In this document: positions 18,289 through 28,810 of the stretch, one piece after another
How positions within the stretch are numbered: the first letter of the stretch is position 1
Layout: each line of letters starts with the position of its first letter
Assembly: GCF_000331515.1 (NCBI RefSeq)
Contig: NZ_AMZO01000021.1
Coordinates: forward strand, 1-64,000
Reading direction: 5' to 3'
Source of the DNA: Photobacterium marinum
GTDB taxonomy: Bacteria; Pseudomonadota; Gammaproteobacteria; Enterobacterales; Vibrionaceae
DNA: 64,000 nt
Program-made: the position numbers and the translations under genes
The notes under the pieces: generated by a model
Databases searched by the model: none
What the model was told of the DNA's origin: nothing
The model's input: the letters and a program-made list of their open reading frames with translations, nothing else

Positions 18289-19218
18289 TTATACCGCCAT
18301 TCCGCGGACATCAGCTTCCAGATGCTCACACATAGGCATTTTTTCAAGCTCTGTCAGCATAAAATCGATAAAGGTTCTGACGGTAAGCGACAGATATTTA
18401 CGAGACGGATATACCAGCCAACCAAGCCGCATAACCGGATCCTGGTTTTCGAGTAATTTTACCAACATCTCTTTTTCAATATAAAAATCCGCTAAAAACT
18501 CCGGAATGAACACTATTCCACGATTTTGCAAACACGCCTCCATAATGAGTGGCACGCTGTTCATCACCAGGTTTCCTGATACAGAAATAGGCTCTCTGCC
18601 TTCCAGTGGCAAATCATTTAAAATCTGTCCGTTCGGGAAACGATAGCGAATAAAGTTATGGGTTTTAATTTCCTCCGGTGTAGTCGGCTTACCATGTTTA
18701 GCAATATACTCCGGCGTTGCATAATACCCGAATGACGATGATGTAAGCGGACGAGCAATCAGGTTGGAGTCTTCCAGTTTATCCCCTACCCGCAAAGCGA
18801 CATCAATATGATTTTCAACCAGGTTAGACTCTTCAGAGCTCATAAGCACTTCCACACTGACCTTCGGGTACAAGTCCATAAATTTGAAGATCATTCGGCC
18901 AATTTCCACAATATTCGGCAATGGAAGCAACTGTACCCGTAAGTGTCCGGAAATTTCATACCTCGGCGCAGTAATTTCCTGAATACTCTGCTCAAGGTCA
19001 CTCAGAATCGTCTTCGTCCTTTCATAGAACTTCTCACCGGCTTCAGTTAGCTGCATAGCTCGGTTATTCCGCTGGAAAAGCTGAATATTCAGTTCTTCTT
19101 CCAGAGCTTTAATCCGTCGACTCAAATTAGACTTTGGCAAGTCAAAAATTTCCGCTGCCCGAATCAGGCTTCCAGCGTCTACAACCCGATGGAATAGCTC
19201 TATATCTTCCGTTTTCAT
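18289..19218 (-). CDS. LysR-family regulator divergent from the RND efflux operon
   Basis: 309 residues. The helix-turn-helix region (SLIRAAEIFDLPKSNLSRRI) lies at about 17-36, with the wing RNNRAMQLTEAGEKFYER. The effector domain has HLRVQLLPLPNIVEIG and GIVFIPEFLADFYI. It is transcribed away from an RND pump operon across 159 bp holding a T-N11-A type dyad, so it probably controls that operon and itself. The inducer is unknown. Confidence 0.92.
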   Translation of the reverse strand: MKTEDIELFHRVVDAGSLIRAAEIFDLPKSNLSRRIKALEEELNIQLFQRNNRAMQLTEAGEKFYERTKTILSDLEQSIQEITAPRYEISGHLRVQLLPLPNIVEIGRMIFKFMDLYPKVSVEVLMSSEESNLVENHIDVALRVGDKLEDSNLIARPLTSSSFGYYATPEYIAKHGKPTTPEEIKTHNFIRYRFPNGQILNDLPLEGREPISVSGNLVMNSVPLIMEACLQNRGIVFIPEFLADFYIEKEMLVKLLENQDPVMRLGWLVYPSRKYLSLTVRTFIDFMLTELEKMPMCEHLEADVRGMAV

Positions 19219-19283
19219 CCTGTACCCGTGTGTTCAAAAAACTACATCATTGTAAAGAAAAAACCGGCCTCTTTTTGTTGCAA

Positions 19284-19306
19284 AATTTGGAACAATGCAT
19301 TCCAAA
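19284..19306. promoter_or_regulatory. LysR-type operator dyad upstream of the RND operon
   Basis: ATTTGGAA-N7-TTCCAAAT is a perfect dyad containing the T-N11-A core of LysR operators. It lies within a wider inverted repeat, AAAAACCGG (19258-19266) with CCGGTTTTT (19310-19318). It sits between the divergent LysR and pump genes. Confidence 0.65.
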
Positions 19307-19377
19307 TAGTCCGGTTTTTAGCAACCTTGATACAGGTTATATTTTCGCTCGTCATATCACAACAGGAAATAACGACA

Positions 19378-20520
19378 ATGAAACTGGCGCAAATCAGCCT
19401 TATTTCAATAATGATATCAACCGTGCTAACCGGATGCGGACAAGTCGAAAGTGCTGTCACACCATCATCTGTGGTCCGGCCGGTTAAGCTGGTGACAATT
19501 GACGATAATGTCGCTCAAAACCTGCGCGCATTCCCGGCAAAAGTTGCTGCCAGCCAACAGGCTGATCTGGCATTTCGTATCAATGGTGAATTGAAAAAAC
19601 TTAACCTGACTGAAGGACAACATGTAGAAAAAGGGGATCTACTGTCGCAGTTGGATGATCGTGATGCAAAAAACGCACTACTGAATGCTGAAGCCAATCA
19701 TGATCTGGCTTCGGTTGACTTCAAGCGTAAGGAAGAGATCTACAAACGTAAGCTGATCTCAAAAGCGGAATACGATACTGCTAAGGCTGCGCTGAAATCA
19801 GCGAAAGCAGCACTCTACACTGCTCGTGACCAGCTAGAATATACACGCCTCGAAGCTCCATTCTCTGGTACCGTTGCAAAGGTCCACCTAGACAACCACC
19901 AAAATGTCCAAGCGACTCAGGTCGTACTTACCCTGCAAGGCGACAAGCAAGTTGATGTCAGTATTCAAGTACCGGAATCACTGCTGATGTCGCTTAAAAG
20001 AGATACATCATTCGATGAAGCCTTCAAACCAATGGTTCGCTTTCAGGCACCAAAGACACTGGCGCTTGAGAACGGTTTTAACCCGACCATGACCTCAAGC
20101 GGGAAAACATCGGTTTACCCTGTTCAATACAAAGAGCATGCAAGCAAAGTAAGCCCTGGCAGCCAAACCTATGAAGTGGTATTTACCCTCACTCCACCAG
20201 CCGAACTGAATGTCCTGCCGGGCATGAGCGCTGAACTGTTACTGGATATGTCATCTTTCAACGGCGCACAACAGCCTGTTGCTGTATTGCCGATGACAGC
20301 AATTGTTCGCACAGACAATACCAATGAATCCAAGGTTTGGCGTTACCAGCCAGACAGTAAAAAGCTGGAAGCCGTTACTGTGACCCTTGGCCAAACCCGT
20401 AGTACGGGTGTTGAAGTTATTTCCGGTCTGAACATCGGTGATCAGATTGTTGCCGTCGGAGCCACGGCAGTAAAAGACAACATGGAAGTGAAACCTTTGC
20501 GCTGGGAACGAGGCGTTTAA
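19378..20520 (+). CDS. RND efflux periplasmic adaptor (membrane fusion) lipoprotein
   Basis: 380 residues from the ATG at 19378. The open frame extends further 5', but AGGAAA precedes this ATG and it gives a clean lipoprotein signal with lipobox VLTGC. The order is the HlyD/AcrA pattern: a biotinyl-lipoyl half (GELKKLNLTEGQHVEKGDLL), an alpha-hairpin (about 100-160), the second lipoyl half (EAPFSGTVAKVHL), then beta-barrel and membrane-proximal domains. It links the inner-membrane pump to an outer-membrane channel, which is not encoded here. The pump gene starts 3 bp after its stop. Confidence 0.93.
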   Translation: MKLAQISLISIMISTVLTGCGQVESAVTPSSVVRPVKLVTIDDNVAQNLRAFPAKVAASQQADLAFRINGELKKLNLTEGQHVEKGDLLSQLDDRDAKNALLNAEANHDLASVDFKRKEEIYKRKLISKAEYDTAKAALKSAKAALYTARDQLEYTRLEAPFSGTVAKVHLDNHQNVQATQVVLTLQGDKQVDVSIQVPESLLMSLKRDTSFDEAFKPMVRFQAPKTLALENGFNPTMTSSGKTSVYPVQYKEHASKVSPGSQTYEVVFTLTPPAELNVLPGMSAELLLDMSSFNGAQQPVAVLPMTAIVRTDNTNESKVWRYQPDSKKLEAVTVTLGQTRSTGVEVISGLNIGDQIVAVGATAVKDNMEVKPLRWERGV

Positions 20521-20523
20521 TCC

Positions 20524-23500
20524 ATGAATGTTGCTCATTACAGTATTAAGAACAAAGTAATCAGCTGGATGTTTGTCCTGCTGATGCTGATCGGCGGTGC
20601 AGTTTCATTTAGTGGACTGGGTCAGCTTGAATTTCCTGAATTTACGATCAAACAGGCTTTGGTAATTACCCCATACCCAGGAGCATCACCTGAGCAGGTA
20701 GAAGAAGAAGTGACACTGCCGCTGGAAGACGCTATCCAGCAGATGCAGCAAATCAAACATATTACATCGATTAACAGTGCGGGCCTTTCACAAATCGAAG
20801 TCGAAATGGAAGACCGCTACGACGCCAGTGAACTGCCACAAATCTGGGATGAACTGCGCAGAAAGGTCAATGACACTGTTGCGGATCTACCTCCGGGTAC
20901 CGTACAGCCACAAATCATCGATGATTTCTCCGATGTTTTCGGCATCCTTCTGAATATTCAGGGCGAAGGCTATAGCTATCGTGAACTCGAAAACTACGCC
21001 AATTATCTGCGCCGTGAATTGGTGCTGGTAGATGGAGTGAAAAAAGTTTCCGTAGTCGGTGCTCCTGAAGAACAGGTTGTTGTAGAAATTAGCCAGGAAA
21101 AACTGACCGCGCTAGGTCTGGATCAGAACTACATTTACAGTCAGATTCAAAATCAGAATGTGGTTTCTAACGCGGGTAAGATGCTTATTGGTCAAAACCG
21201 CATCCGTATTCACCCGACCGGTGAGTTCGATGATGTTTCAGAAATGAACCGCCTTCTGGTCAGCCCTCCGGGCAGTGCCGATCTGGTTTATCTTGGTGAC
21301 ATTGCAACTGTCTACAAGACGACAACAGAGACACCAAACATCATTTATCACAACATGGGTCAGGATGCCCTGTCGCTGGGTATTTCATTCAGCACTGGTG
21401 TAAATGTTGTTGATGTATCAAAAGCAATTTCTGCCAAAATCACTGAGCTTGAATCACAGCTACCGGTTGGCATGACGCTGAATACTGTTTATGACCAGGG
21501 ATCTGTCGTTGAGAAATCCGTTACAGGCTTTTTGATCAACCTGGCAGAATCTGTTGCCATCGTTATCGTAGTACTACTTGTTTTCATGGGAGTTCGCTCC
21601 GGCTTGCTGATGGGTGCAGTGCTGCTGCTGACCATTTTCGGTACATTCATTGTAATGAACGTACTGGGAATTCAGTTACAGATCATTTCCCTCGGAGCAC
21701 TCATTATCGCCCTCGGGATGCTGGTTGATAATGCCATTGTTGTGACTGAAGGTATCCTGATTGGCATTCAGCGCGGCCAAACCCGCTTTGAGGCGGCAGG
21801 TCAGGTTGTCAAACAGACACAATGGCCACTGCTTGGTGCAACCATTATTGCCATTATTGCTTTTGCGCCTATTGGCCTGTCTCAGGATGCAACCGGTGAG
21901 TTCTGTGCATCATTGTTCCAGGTTCTGCTTATTTCTCTGTTTATCAGTTGGATCACAGCAATCACAATTACGCCTTTCTTCTGTCACCTGCTGTTTCAAG
22001 ATGGTAAGGCCAGTGATGCAGAAGGTGAACCGGAAGATCTGTATAAAGGCTGGTTCTTCAACCTGTACCGTGCCCTGCTGACGACTGCAATGCGTTTCCG
22101 CGTAGCGAGTATCGGTCTGGTATTGGTAATGCTGGTTGCAGCTGTTTTCGGTATGGGTCATGTGAAAAATGTTTTCTTCCCGCCATCAAGCACTCCAATT
22201 TTCTTTGTAGATGTGTGGATGCCGGAAGGTACTGATGTCCGCGGTACAGAAACATTCATTAACACCATTGAAGACGACATTCTCAGCTACGAGGCCCAAA
22301 ACAATGTTGGCCTTAAAAACCTGACCTCTGTTATCGGCCAAGGTGCACAGCGTTTCGTACTGCCCTATGTGCCAGAAAAAGGTTACGCGGCGTATGCTCA
22401 GCTAATCATTGAGATGGACAACCTGGAACAACAGGAAACCGGCATGCCATTGCTGACCGCCCACCTTCGTGATAGTTATCCGGAAGCTGAATTCCGTGTG
22501 AAATATCTGGAAAACGGTCCGTCTCCGGCAGCAAAGATTGAAGCACGTTTCTACGGCGAAGACCCTGAAGTACTGCGTCAGCTGGCCTATCAGGCAGAGC
22601 AAATCATGATTGCAGAACCAACGGCAGAGAACATTCGCCACAACTGGCGCAATCAGGTTACGGTTGTTCGCCCGCAACTGAACCTAGCTCAGTCACGTGA
22701 GGTAGGCATCAGCAAACAGGATCTTGATAACGCACTGTTGATCAACTTCAGCGGTATGACCATTGGTACTTACCGCGAGCAGTCTCACCTGATGCCAATC
22801 ATGGCCCGCGCACCAGAACAAGAGCGACTGGATGCCAACAGCCTGCAGAAGCTTCAGGTCTGGAGCCCGGAGAACAACACCTTTGTTCCGGTTACCCAAC
22901 TGATCTCATCATTTGATACCGAGTGGGAAAACCCGATCATCATGCGTCGTGACCGTAAGCGTGTATTGACTGTGCTGGCTGACCCGATTCTTGGAACAGA
23001 GGAAACCGCCGACTCAGTACACCGCCGGATCCGCGACAAGATCGAGAACATCCCTCTGCCGGATGGCTACAGCCTGGAATGGGGTGGTGAATATGAAACT
23101 TCACGAGATGCCCAGGCCAGCATCTTCAGTTCACTGCCAATGGGTTACCTGGCAATGTTCCTGATCACCGTGGTGCTGTTTAACTCGGTGCGCCAGCCAC
23201 TGGTTATCTGGTTCAACGTTCCGCTGGCTATCATCGGTATTGCTGCTGGTCTGCTGCTGTTGAATGCCCCACTGAGCTTTATGGCAATCCTGGGGATGCT
23301 GAGTCTGAGCGGTATGATCATTAAAAATGGTATCGTTCTGGTTGACCAGATTCAGACTGAACTGGATGCAGGTAAATCACCATACGATGCAGTATTTGAT
23401 TCTTCAGTCAGCCGTGTAAGACCGGTATGTATGGCTGCAATCACAACCATGCTGGGGATGATCCCACTTATCTTTGACCCGTTCTTCGAGGCCATGGCGG

Positions 23501-23640
23501 TAACTATCATCTTTGGTCTGGGCTTTGCGACCCTGCTTACTTTGATTGTTCTGCCGGTGTGCTACACCATTCTTTTCCGAATCCCGGTTAAGCAAGGTGA
23601 AGCATCATCAACAGGCGAAACCGCATTCACTGCCAGCTAA
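20524..23640 (+). CDS. RND-family multidrug efflux pump (HAE1 type)
   Basis: 1038 residues with two halves of one plus five membrane segments and two large periplasmic loops. The N-terminus is shortened relative to AcrB but keeps PGASPEQVEEEVTLPLE. The proton-relay helix 4 reads ALGMLVDNAIVVTEG, so the usual Asp-Asp pair is Asp402-Asn403. The matching Lys in helix 10 is present (GMIIKNGIVLVD). It exports substrates by proton antiport through the partner adaptor; TolC or another channel must be supplied elsewhere. Substrates cannot be read from sequence. Confidence 0.93.
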   Translation: MNVAHYSIKNKVISWMFVLLMLIGGAVSFSGLGQLEFPEFTIKQALVITPYPGASPEQVEEEVTLPLEDAIQQMQQIKHITSINSAGLSQIEVEMEDRYDASELPQIWDELRRKVNDTVADLPPGTVQPQIIDDFSDVFGILLNIQGEGYSYRELENYANYLRRELVLVDGVKKVSVVGAPEEQVVVEISQEKLTALGLDQNYIYSQIQNQNVVSNAGKMLIGQNRIRIHPTGEFDDVSEMNRLLVSPPGSADLVYLGDIATVYKTTTETPNIIYHNMGQDALSLGISFSTGVNVVDVSKAISAKITELESQLPVGMTLNTVYDQGSVVEKSVTGFLINLAESVAIVIVVLLVFMGVRSGLLMGAVLLLTIFGTFIVMNVLGIQLQIISLGALIIALGMLVDNAIVVTEGILIGIQRGQTRFEAAGQVVKQTQWPLLGATIIAIIAFAPIGLSQDATGEFCASLFQVLLISLFISWITAITITPFFCHLLFQDGKASDAEGEPEDLYKGWFFNLYRALLTTAMRFRVASIGLVLVMLVAAVFGMGHVKNVFFPPSSTPIFFVDVWMPEGTDVRGTETFINTIEDDILSYEAQNNVGLKNLTSVIGQGAQRFVLPYVPEKGYAAYAQLIIEMDNLEQQETGMPLLTAHLRDSYPEAEFRVKYLENGPSPAAKIEARFYGEDPEVLRQLAYQAEQIMIAEPTAENIRHNWRNQVTVVRPQLNLAQSREVGISKQDLDNALLINFSGMTIGTYREQSHLMPIMARAPEQERLDANSLQKLQVWSPENNTFVPVTQLISSFDTEWENPIIMRRDRKRVLTVLADPILGTEETADSVHRRIRDKIENIPLPDGYSLEWGGEYETSRDAQASIFSSLPMGYLAMFLITVVLFNSVRQPLVIWFNVPLAIIGIAAGLLLLNAPLSFMAILGMLSLSGMIIKNGIVLVDQIQTELDAGKSPYDAVFDSSVSRVRPVCMAAITTMLGMIPLIFDPFFEAMAVTIIFGLGFATLLTLIVLPVCYTILFRIPVKQGEASSTGETAFTAS

Positions 23641-23723
23641 GGTTAAGAAAACTTAGTACTGACTTGTCGTGTCCCTTTGACACACCTTGCAATTGCAAAT
23701 AAAACTGTAAACACTCGCTATTT

Positions 23724-23752
23724 GCCCATACCGTTCGGTATGGGCTTTTTTT
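23724..23752 (+). terminator. Terminator of the RND operon
   Basis: GCCCATACCG pairs with CGGTATGGGC over a two-base loop, followed by seven T. Confidence 0.9.
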
Positions 23753-23860
23753 GTCAAAATTTAACCTGACAATGCCATTTCACCATCACTATAATTCCCC
23801 TATAACTGTCATAATGTTTTTTATTTGCAGAACAAACTGTTAGCCGGAGTAAGCTGTAAC

Positions 23861-25480
23861 ATGCGTATAGTGATGATTGTTTTACTGCTGATGTCATCGT
23901 TAGTCATGGCACAACCAAGTGATGAACTCTCACAAAAATTAAGTAACCTTGAGCAGGAGATTGCCACTCTTTACCAGGAATCTCTTACCAAAACCGGCTC
24001 AGCCAGAAATGTCATCGACATGCAGTTGCTTAATAAAAACAATCAGCTGCGAGCTGTTCTGAAAGATCTCATTGACAGTCGCACCGACGAAACCACACCA
24101 CTGCTAACAAAATACGTAAAGCAACAAGCCTCCTTTATTTCCCGCGCCTCAAAATTCCTTGGCGAGAAAATTACGGCTGAAGAGAAGAAGCTGGATGAAG
24201 CCGGACAGGAAGAAAAGCTGATGGTGCAAAAACGTCTGGATGAGGCCCGACGCTTTTACACTGAAATGCTCGGTCAACAGTGGGTCAACTACAAATGGCT
24301 GGAAACACTCGGAATACCAGATCCAAAGCGTCAGGCTGAACTCATTAAAGACATTGAGCACCGGCTTGAGTTTATGTCGGCTTCGCTTACTTTTGACAGC
24401 CAGCAAGAGAAGATGTTGTCAAAACAGCTCAAAGCCGCTTCGGAAGCAGAAAAACCGTCGCTTCAAATCCTTCATCTGTTGGCGCAGAGAAACCTTGCCA
24501 GTGATATCGACAACCTGAATTTTCTGGTTGAACTGGCAAACAAAATGGATATCGATACCACAGCCTACACCCAACAGATTTTTCAAACTACAGGCAACCT
24601 GACTGACGATATACTGAACCCGAAAGTGCTCATTGCTCTACTTTCCACCTGGGCAGGCAATGTCGGCCAATGGCTGCTGGACAATACACCTCAGGTTCTT
24701 TTCAAAGTCTTCGTCTTCGGCCTGATCATTTTTATCTTCAATATCCTGAAGAACCTGAGCCGTAAGATGGTAGCCAGAGCCGTTGCCTCGCCTAACCTGC
24801 GCATGTCTAAATTGATGCAGGACTTTTTCATTTCAATGTCCGGCAAGGGTGTTTTCATTATTGGCTTAATGATCGCCCTGTCTCAAATTGGTCTCGACTT
24901 AACCCCTATCCTGACCGGTTTCGGGGTCGCCGGTATCATCATCGGTTTCGCCTTGCAGGATACCCTATCAAACTTTGCATCCGGTATGATGCTGCTGATT
25001 TATCGTCCGTTTGATGTCGGGGATTTTGTTGAAGCCGGAAGTGTTTCAGGGAAGGTCAGCCACATGAGCCTTGTCAGCACTACCATCAAAACATTCGATA
25101 ACCAGATACTGATCGTCCCTAACAGCAAGATTTGGGGCGATACCATCAAGAATGTTACACATGAACGAGTCAGACGCGTTGATATGGTGTTTGGTATCGG
25201 TTACAGCGACAGTGTTGAACATGCTGAACGCGTGCTGAATGAAATCGTTGATGCTCACCCGGCGGTATTGCGCTCACCGGAAAAAACTATCAAACTTCAT
25301 ACGCTTAACACCTCATCAGTTGACTTTATTGTCCGTCCTTGGGTGAAAACCGATGATTACTGGGATGTGTACTGGGATATAACCCGAGAGGTTAAGTTAC
25401 GTTTCGATAAAGAAGGTATTTCGATCCCGTTTCCGCAACAGGACGTCCACCTGCACATGGTTAAAAATCAGCCAGAGTAA
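23861..25480 (+). CDS. MscS-family mechanosensitive channel with periplasmic N-domain
   Basis: 539 residues from the ATG at 23861, which has CCGGAGTAAG upstream; a longer frame would need TTG. A signal peptide (MRIVMIVLLLMSSLVMA) precedes about 250 residues of charged helical periplasmic domain. The MscS core follows: hydrophobic segments at about 280-305 and 325-350, the pore helix GFGVAGIIIGFALQDTLSNF, the beta domain RPFDVGDFVEAG with VPNSKIWGDTIKN, and the alpha/beta C-domain. It is a tension-gated ion or solute channel of the larger MscM/YbdG-like kind. It is probably transcribed alone. Confidence 0.9.
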   Translation: MRIVMIVLLLMSSLVMAQPSDELSQKLSNLEQEIATLYQESLTKTGSARNVIDMQLLNKNNQLRAVLKDLIDSRTDETTPLLTKYVKQQASFISRASKFLGEKITAEEKKLDEAGQEEKLMVQKRLDEARRFYTEMLGQQWVNYKWLETLGIPDPKRQAELIKDIEHRLEFMSASLTFDSQQEKMLSKQLKAASEAEKPSLQILHLLAQRNLASDIDNLNFLVELANKMDIDTTAYTQQIFQTTGNLTDDILNPKVLIALLSTWAGNVGQWLLDNTPQVLFKVFVFGLIIFIFNILKNLSRKMVARAVASPNLRMSKLMQDFFISMSGKGVFIIGLMIALSQIGLDLTPILTGFGVAGIIIGFALQDTLSNFASGMMLLIYRPFDVGDFVEAGSVSGKVSHMSLVSTTIKTFDNQILIVPNSKIWGDTIKNVTHERVRRVDMVFGIGYSDSVEHAERVLNEIVDAHPAVLRSPEKTIKLHTLNTSSVDFIVRPWVKTDDYWDVYWDITREVKLRFDKEGISIPFPQQDVHLHMVKNQPE

Positions 25481-25787
25481 TCACTTACGTTAAGTTATGA
25501 CATCCGTCTAACATAATTAAGTCCACATGTTGGCAAACTATAGAAAAGCTTGTTATTTATTGCGTGTTTCTCGTTCAACAAACAACAAGCTTCGCTGATA
25601 TAGAGTGACGGAAAGCAATTAATTGAAACCATCACCCTGAATCAAAAGCAACACCGCAACAAAACAGCTGCAACAAGACAGCAGCAATAAAAACATGCGC
25701 ATCAGAGCCGATAAGTTGTTTACGCCCTATTCAGCAAACTTATGCTCGAATGCGACCGGATAAAAAACATACTCAGGAAATCATACT
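25481..25787. other. 307-bp gap with a long-looped inverted repeat
   Basis: AAGCTTGTT (25546-25554) and AACAAGCTT (25584-25592) form a perfect 9-bp stem around a 29-base loop. There is no T-run or gene associated. The promoter of the META-domain gene should lie to the right. Confidence 0.4.
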
Positions 25788-26222
25788 ATGAAAAAACGTT
25801 TTCTGGCCGTACTAGCCCTACCCGCTATTCTTGCTGCATGTGCATTCGACAGTGACAATTCCGACATGGTAGCCGAATCTGATCTTGTTACCCACAACTG
25901 GGTACTGACAAAAGTTGATAATAAAACCATTGACCTGCCAGAACCATTCCGCGCTCCAAATCTAGAGCTAAGCCAGGATATGTCCGCACACGGTCACTCA
26001 GGCTGTAACCGCTATTTCGGTCAGGCTGAACTGAAAGACAGCAAGCTCCGCATTGAAAAAATGGGCATGACCATGATGGCCTGTCCGGAGCCGGCAATGA
26101 AAATGGAACAGCTAATGAGCCGCACGTTAACCGAATGGAGCGATGCATCCATCTCAGGCAACGAGCTGACGCTGACAAACGCTACTCACAGCCTGACTTT
26201 CCAGCGGACAGTGGAGCAATAA
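25788..26222 (+). CDS. META-domain (HslJ-like) lipoprotein
   Basis: 144 residues. The signal sequence ends in ILAAC (lipobox, Cys at 18). The META/HslJ domain (about 33-140) shows the family features THNWVLTKVD, GHSGCNRYFG and MTMMACPEPAMKMEQ. Proteins of this family are small beta-rich envelope proteins; E. coli HslJ is heat-induced and linked to novobiocin tolerance. AGGAAA precedes the ATG. It is monocistronic, convergent with metE. Confidence 0.9.
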   Translation: MKKRFLAVLALPAILAACAFDSDNSDMVAESDLVTHNWVLTKVDNKTIDLPEPFRAPNLELSQDMSAHGHSGCNRYFGQAELKDSKLRIEKMGMTMMACPEPAMKMEQLMSRTLTEWSDASISGNELTLTNATHSLTFQRTVEQ

Positions 26223-26277
26223 TCGCCCACTGAAATAGCCATCAAACGATTCTTTGGCTATAGCTTTATGTTCACAG

Positions 26278-26305
26278 AAAAGAGCGCCAGTAGCGCTCTT
26301 TTTGT
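26278..26305 (+). terminator. Terminator between the META-domain gene and metE
   Basis: AAAAGAGCGC pairs with GCGCTCTTTT over CAGTA, followed by TTGTTT. The A/T-flanked stem can serve both convergent genes. Confidence 0.85.
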
Positions 26306-26338
26306 TTAATTGCTGCTCACTGAGTTGGCGACTTCATG

Positions 26339-28651
26339 TTAACCCGTTTTCACCCGTACATTCGAAACGTAACGCTCACGCAGCTGTTTCGCCGCTGTCA
26401 CCAGATTCTTTAACGCTGCCTCTGTTTCTTCCCAGTTACGGGTTTTAAGACCACAATCCGGATTAATCCATAAACGTTCAACCGAAATTAACGATTCAGC
26501 CTTCTCCACCAGCTTTTCGATATGCTCAACTTCCGGAATATTCGGGGAATGGATGTCGTAAACCCCGGGGCCAATCTCATTCGGGTAGTCAAACTCTTCA
26601 AATGCTTTAAGCAACTCCATATCCGAACGAGATGTTTCTATAGTAATCACATCGGCATCCAGTGCTGCCACCGACTCAATAATGTCATTGAATTCGCTGT
26701 AACACATATGGGTATGGATTTGTGTCTCCGGATCAGCACTCGCCGCCGCAATCTTAAAGGCATTAACTGCCCAGTCCAGGTAAGCCTGCCACTGACTGGC
26801 TTTAAGCGGGAGGCCTTCTCGAATAGCTGGCTCATCAATCTGGATAACTTTAATTCCGGCAGCCTGCAAATCAGCAACTTCATCACGCAGTGCCAGCGCA
26901 ATCTGATTCGCAATCTCTTCACGGGTTAAGTCTTCACGCGGGAATGTCCAGCCAAGAATCGTCACCGGCCCGGTTAGCATACCTTTCACCAGCTTGTCAG
27001 TCAGAGATTGGGCATAAGTAGCCCATTCAACCGTCATCGGCTTCGCACGATAGATATCAGATACAATTACCGCGGGTTTCACACAACGTGAGCCATAACT
27101 CTGCACCCAGCCAAAACGAGTAACAGCAAAGCCCTCCAGCAACTCAGCGAAATATTCCACCATATCATTTCGCTCTGCCTCACCATGAACCAACACATCC
27201 AGATCTAATGCTTCCTGGCGTTTTATAGCGTCCGTGATATGGCCTTTCAACGCCGTATTATAGTCAGCTTCAACCAACCTTCCCGCTTTGAAGTCACGAC
27301 GCTGAACACGGATTTCATCCGTTTGCGGGAACGAACCTATCGTCGTTGTCGGCAACAAGGGTAAATCCAGAGCTGATCGTTGTAACCGTGCTCGCTCGGA
27401 ATAAGGCGCCTTACGCTCGGCAAATATCGGTGAAATAGCTAATGTTCGCTGACGAACATCCGGGTTATTTACAAAAGCACTGTTGACCCTTGCCTTAATC
27501 GGTGCGCTGTAATGAATACATTCGGAACGGGAAGCCTCACAACCATCCAGTGCCTGACCCAACAGAGAAATCTCTCGGCATTTCTGTTTGGCAAAAGCCA
27601 ACCACTGGCGCACTTCAGGGTTAAGATCGGTTTCCAGCTCCAAATCCATCGGGCTGTGAAGTAATGAGCATGAGCTTGCCAGCCACAAGCGCGTTCCCAG
27701 CTTAGATTTCACCGGTTCAAGAATTCCAAGCAGCTTTGCCAGATCTGCCCGCCAGACATTACGCCCGTTAATCACGCCGGCAGAAAGCACCCATTGCTCC
27801 GGAAGCTGAGCAACAACAGCTTCAAGCTGCTCAGGTGAAGCGGACAAGTCAACATGCAGGCCATCTACATTCAGCTCAACGATTTTATCCAGATGATGAG
27901 TGATATCATCAAAGTATGTGGTCAACAGCAGCTTGGGACTACCATGAAGCACCTGATACGCCAACCTGAAAGATTCTACCCAGTTTTTCGGCAACTCAAG
28001 CGTCAGAACCGGCTCGTCAATCTGCACCCATTCAACGCCCAGAGCGGCCAGTTTGGCCAGAACTTTCTGATAGGCCGTTAGCAATCGCGGTAACAGTGAT
28101 AAACGGTCAAACCCCTGCTCTTTCTCTTTGCCCAGCCATAGGTAGGATACAGGCCCTAACAATACCGGCTTAACTTGATGACCGGCTTGTTTGGCCTCGG
28201 TGACCTCTTCGAACAGCTGTTGCCAGCTGACGTTGAACTGATCGTCTGCGGTAAATTCCGGCACTATGTAGTGATAATTGGTATTAAACCACTTGGTCAT
28301 ATCTGAAGCGGCACACGCGCAACCTGTTGGAGCCCTGCCCCTTGCGACACGAAACAGGGTATCAAGGTCTGGAAAACCGTTGTCATGACGCTTTGGGATA
28401 TGCCCTAACAACATGCTGGTACCCAAAACATGATCGTACCAGGCAAAGTCACCGACCGAGACATAGTCCAGCCCGGCACCGACCTGCTCTCCCCAGTGAC
28501 GGTGGCGAAGCAGACTACCGACTTCCTTCAGCTCTTGCTGACCAATTTCGCCACGCCAATACTTCTCCTGAGCAAATTTCAATTCACGCTGACTACCAAT
28601 ACGTGGATAACCGAGAATATGTGTCTTTGTTTTAGCGGTTTGTGTTGTCAT
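26339..28651 (-). CDS. metE: Cobalamin-independent methionine synthase
   Basis: 770 residues. It transfers a methyl group from 5-methyltetrahydropteroyl-polyglutamate to homocysteine. Both barrels are complete. Zinc ligands are present: His and Cys in [12 protein letters not shown] (about 648 and 650), a Glu at about 672, and Cys733 in [19 protein letters not shown] and ERNDMVEYF are family signatures. E. coli has PTGEPAAAAEMTKW where this protein has [14 protein letters not shown]. It is divergent from metR, and a MetJ operator lies between them. Confidence 0.96.
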   Translation of the reverse strand: MTTQTAKTKTHILGYPRIGSQRELKFAQEKYWRGEIGQQELKEVGSLLRHRHWGEQVGAGLDYVSVGDFAWYDHVLGTSMLLGHIPKRHDNGFPDLDTLFRVARGRAPTGCACAASDMTKWFNTNYHYIVPEFTADDQFNVSWQQLFEEVTEAKQAGHQVKPVLLGPVSYLWLGKEKEQGFDRLSLLPRLLTAYQKVLAKLAALGVEWVQIDEPVLTLELPKNWVESFRLAYQVLHGSPKLLLTTYFDDITHHLDKIVELNVDGLHVDLSASPEQLEAVVAQLPEQWVLSAGVINGRNVWRADLAKLLGILEPVKSKLGTRLWLASSCSLLHSPMDLELETDLNPEVRQWLAFAKQKCREISLLGQALDGCEASRSECIHYSAPIKARVNSAFVNNPDVRQRTLAISPIFAERKAPYSERARLQRSALDLPLLPTTTIGSFPQTDEIRVQRRDFKAGRLVEADYNTALKGHITDAIKRQEALDLDVLVHGEAERNDMVEYFAELLEGFAVTRFGWVQSYGSRCVKPAVIVSDIYRAKPMTVEWATYAQSLTDKLVKGMLTGPVTILGWTFPREDLTREEIANQIALALRDEVADLQAAGIKVIQIDEPAIREGLPLKASQWQAYLDWAVNAFKIAAASADPETQIHTHMCYSEFNDIIESVAALDADVITIETSRSDMELLKAFEEFDYPNEIGPGVYDIHSPNIPEVEHIEKLVEKAESLISVERLWINPDCGLKTRNWEETEAALKNLVTAAKQLRERYVSNVRVKTG

Positions 28652-28675
28652 TGTTCTTTCTCACATCCTGTAAGT

Positions 28676-28734
28676 GTTGATGCTTCAACAATGACGGAAG
28701 GCTCTGATGTGAACAATTTCTTATCATTCACATT
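28676..28734. promoter_or_regulatory. Dyads upstream of metE, candidate MetR sites
   Basis: TGTTGA-TGCT-TCAACA (28676-28691) and ATGTGAA-N13-TTCACAT (28708-28734) are perfect dyads within 85 bp of the metE start. Both carry the TGA/TCA ends of MetR sites but not the exact TGAA-N5-TTCA spacing. Assignment to MetR rests on the divergent metR gene. Confidence 0.5.
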
Positions 28735-28786
28735 GATTATGAATAAAACTCATATACAAGAGCTTGCATTTTTTTAAAAACCAAAT

Positions 28787-28810
28787 AGACGTCCAGATGT
28801 TTACACATCC
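28787..28810. promoter_or_regulatory. MetJ operator: tandem met boxes
   Basis: Three contiguous 8-mers, AGACGTCC, AGATGTTT and ACACATCC, match the met box AGACGTCT at 7, 6 and 5 of 8 positions. Tandem boxes are the form bound by MetJ with S-adenosylmethionine. The site is mid-way between metE and metR and could repress both. Confidence 0.75.
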
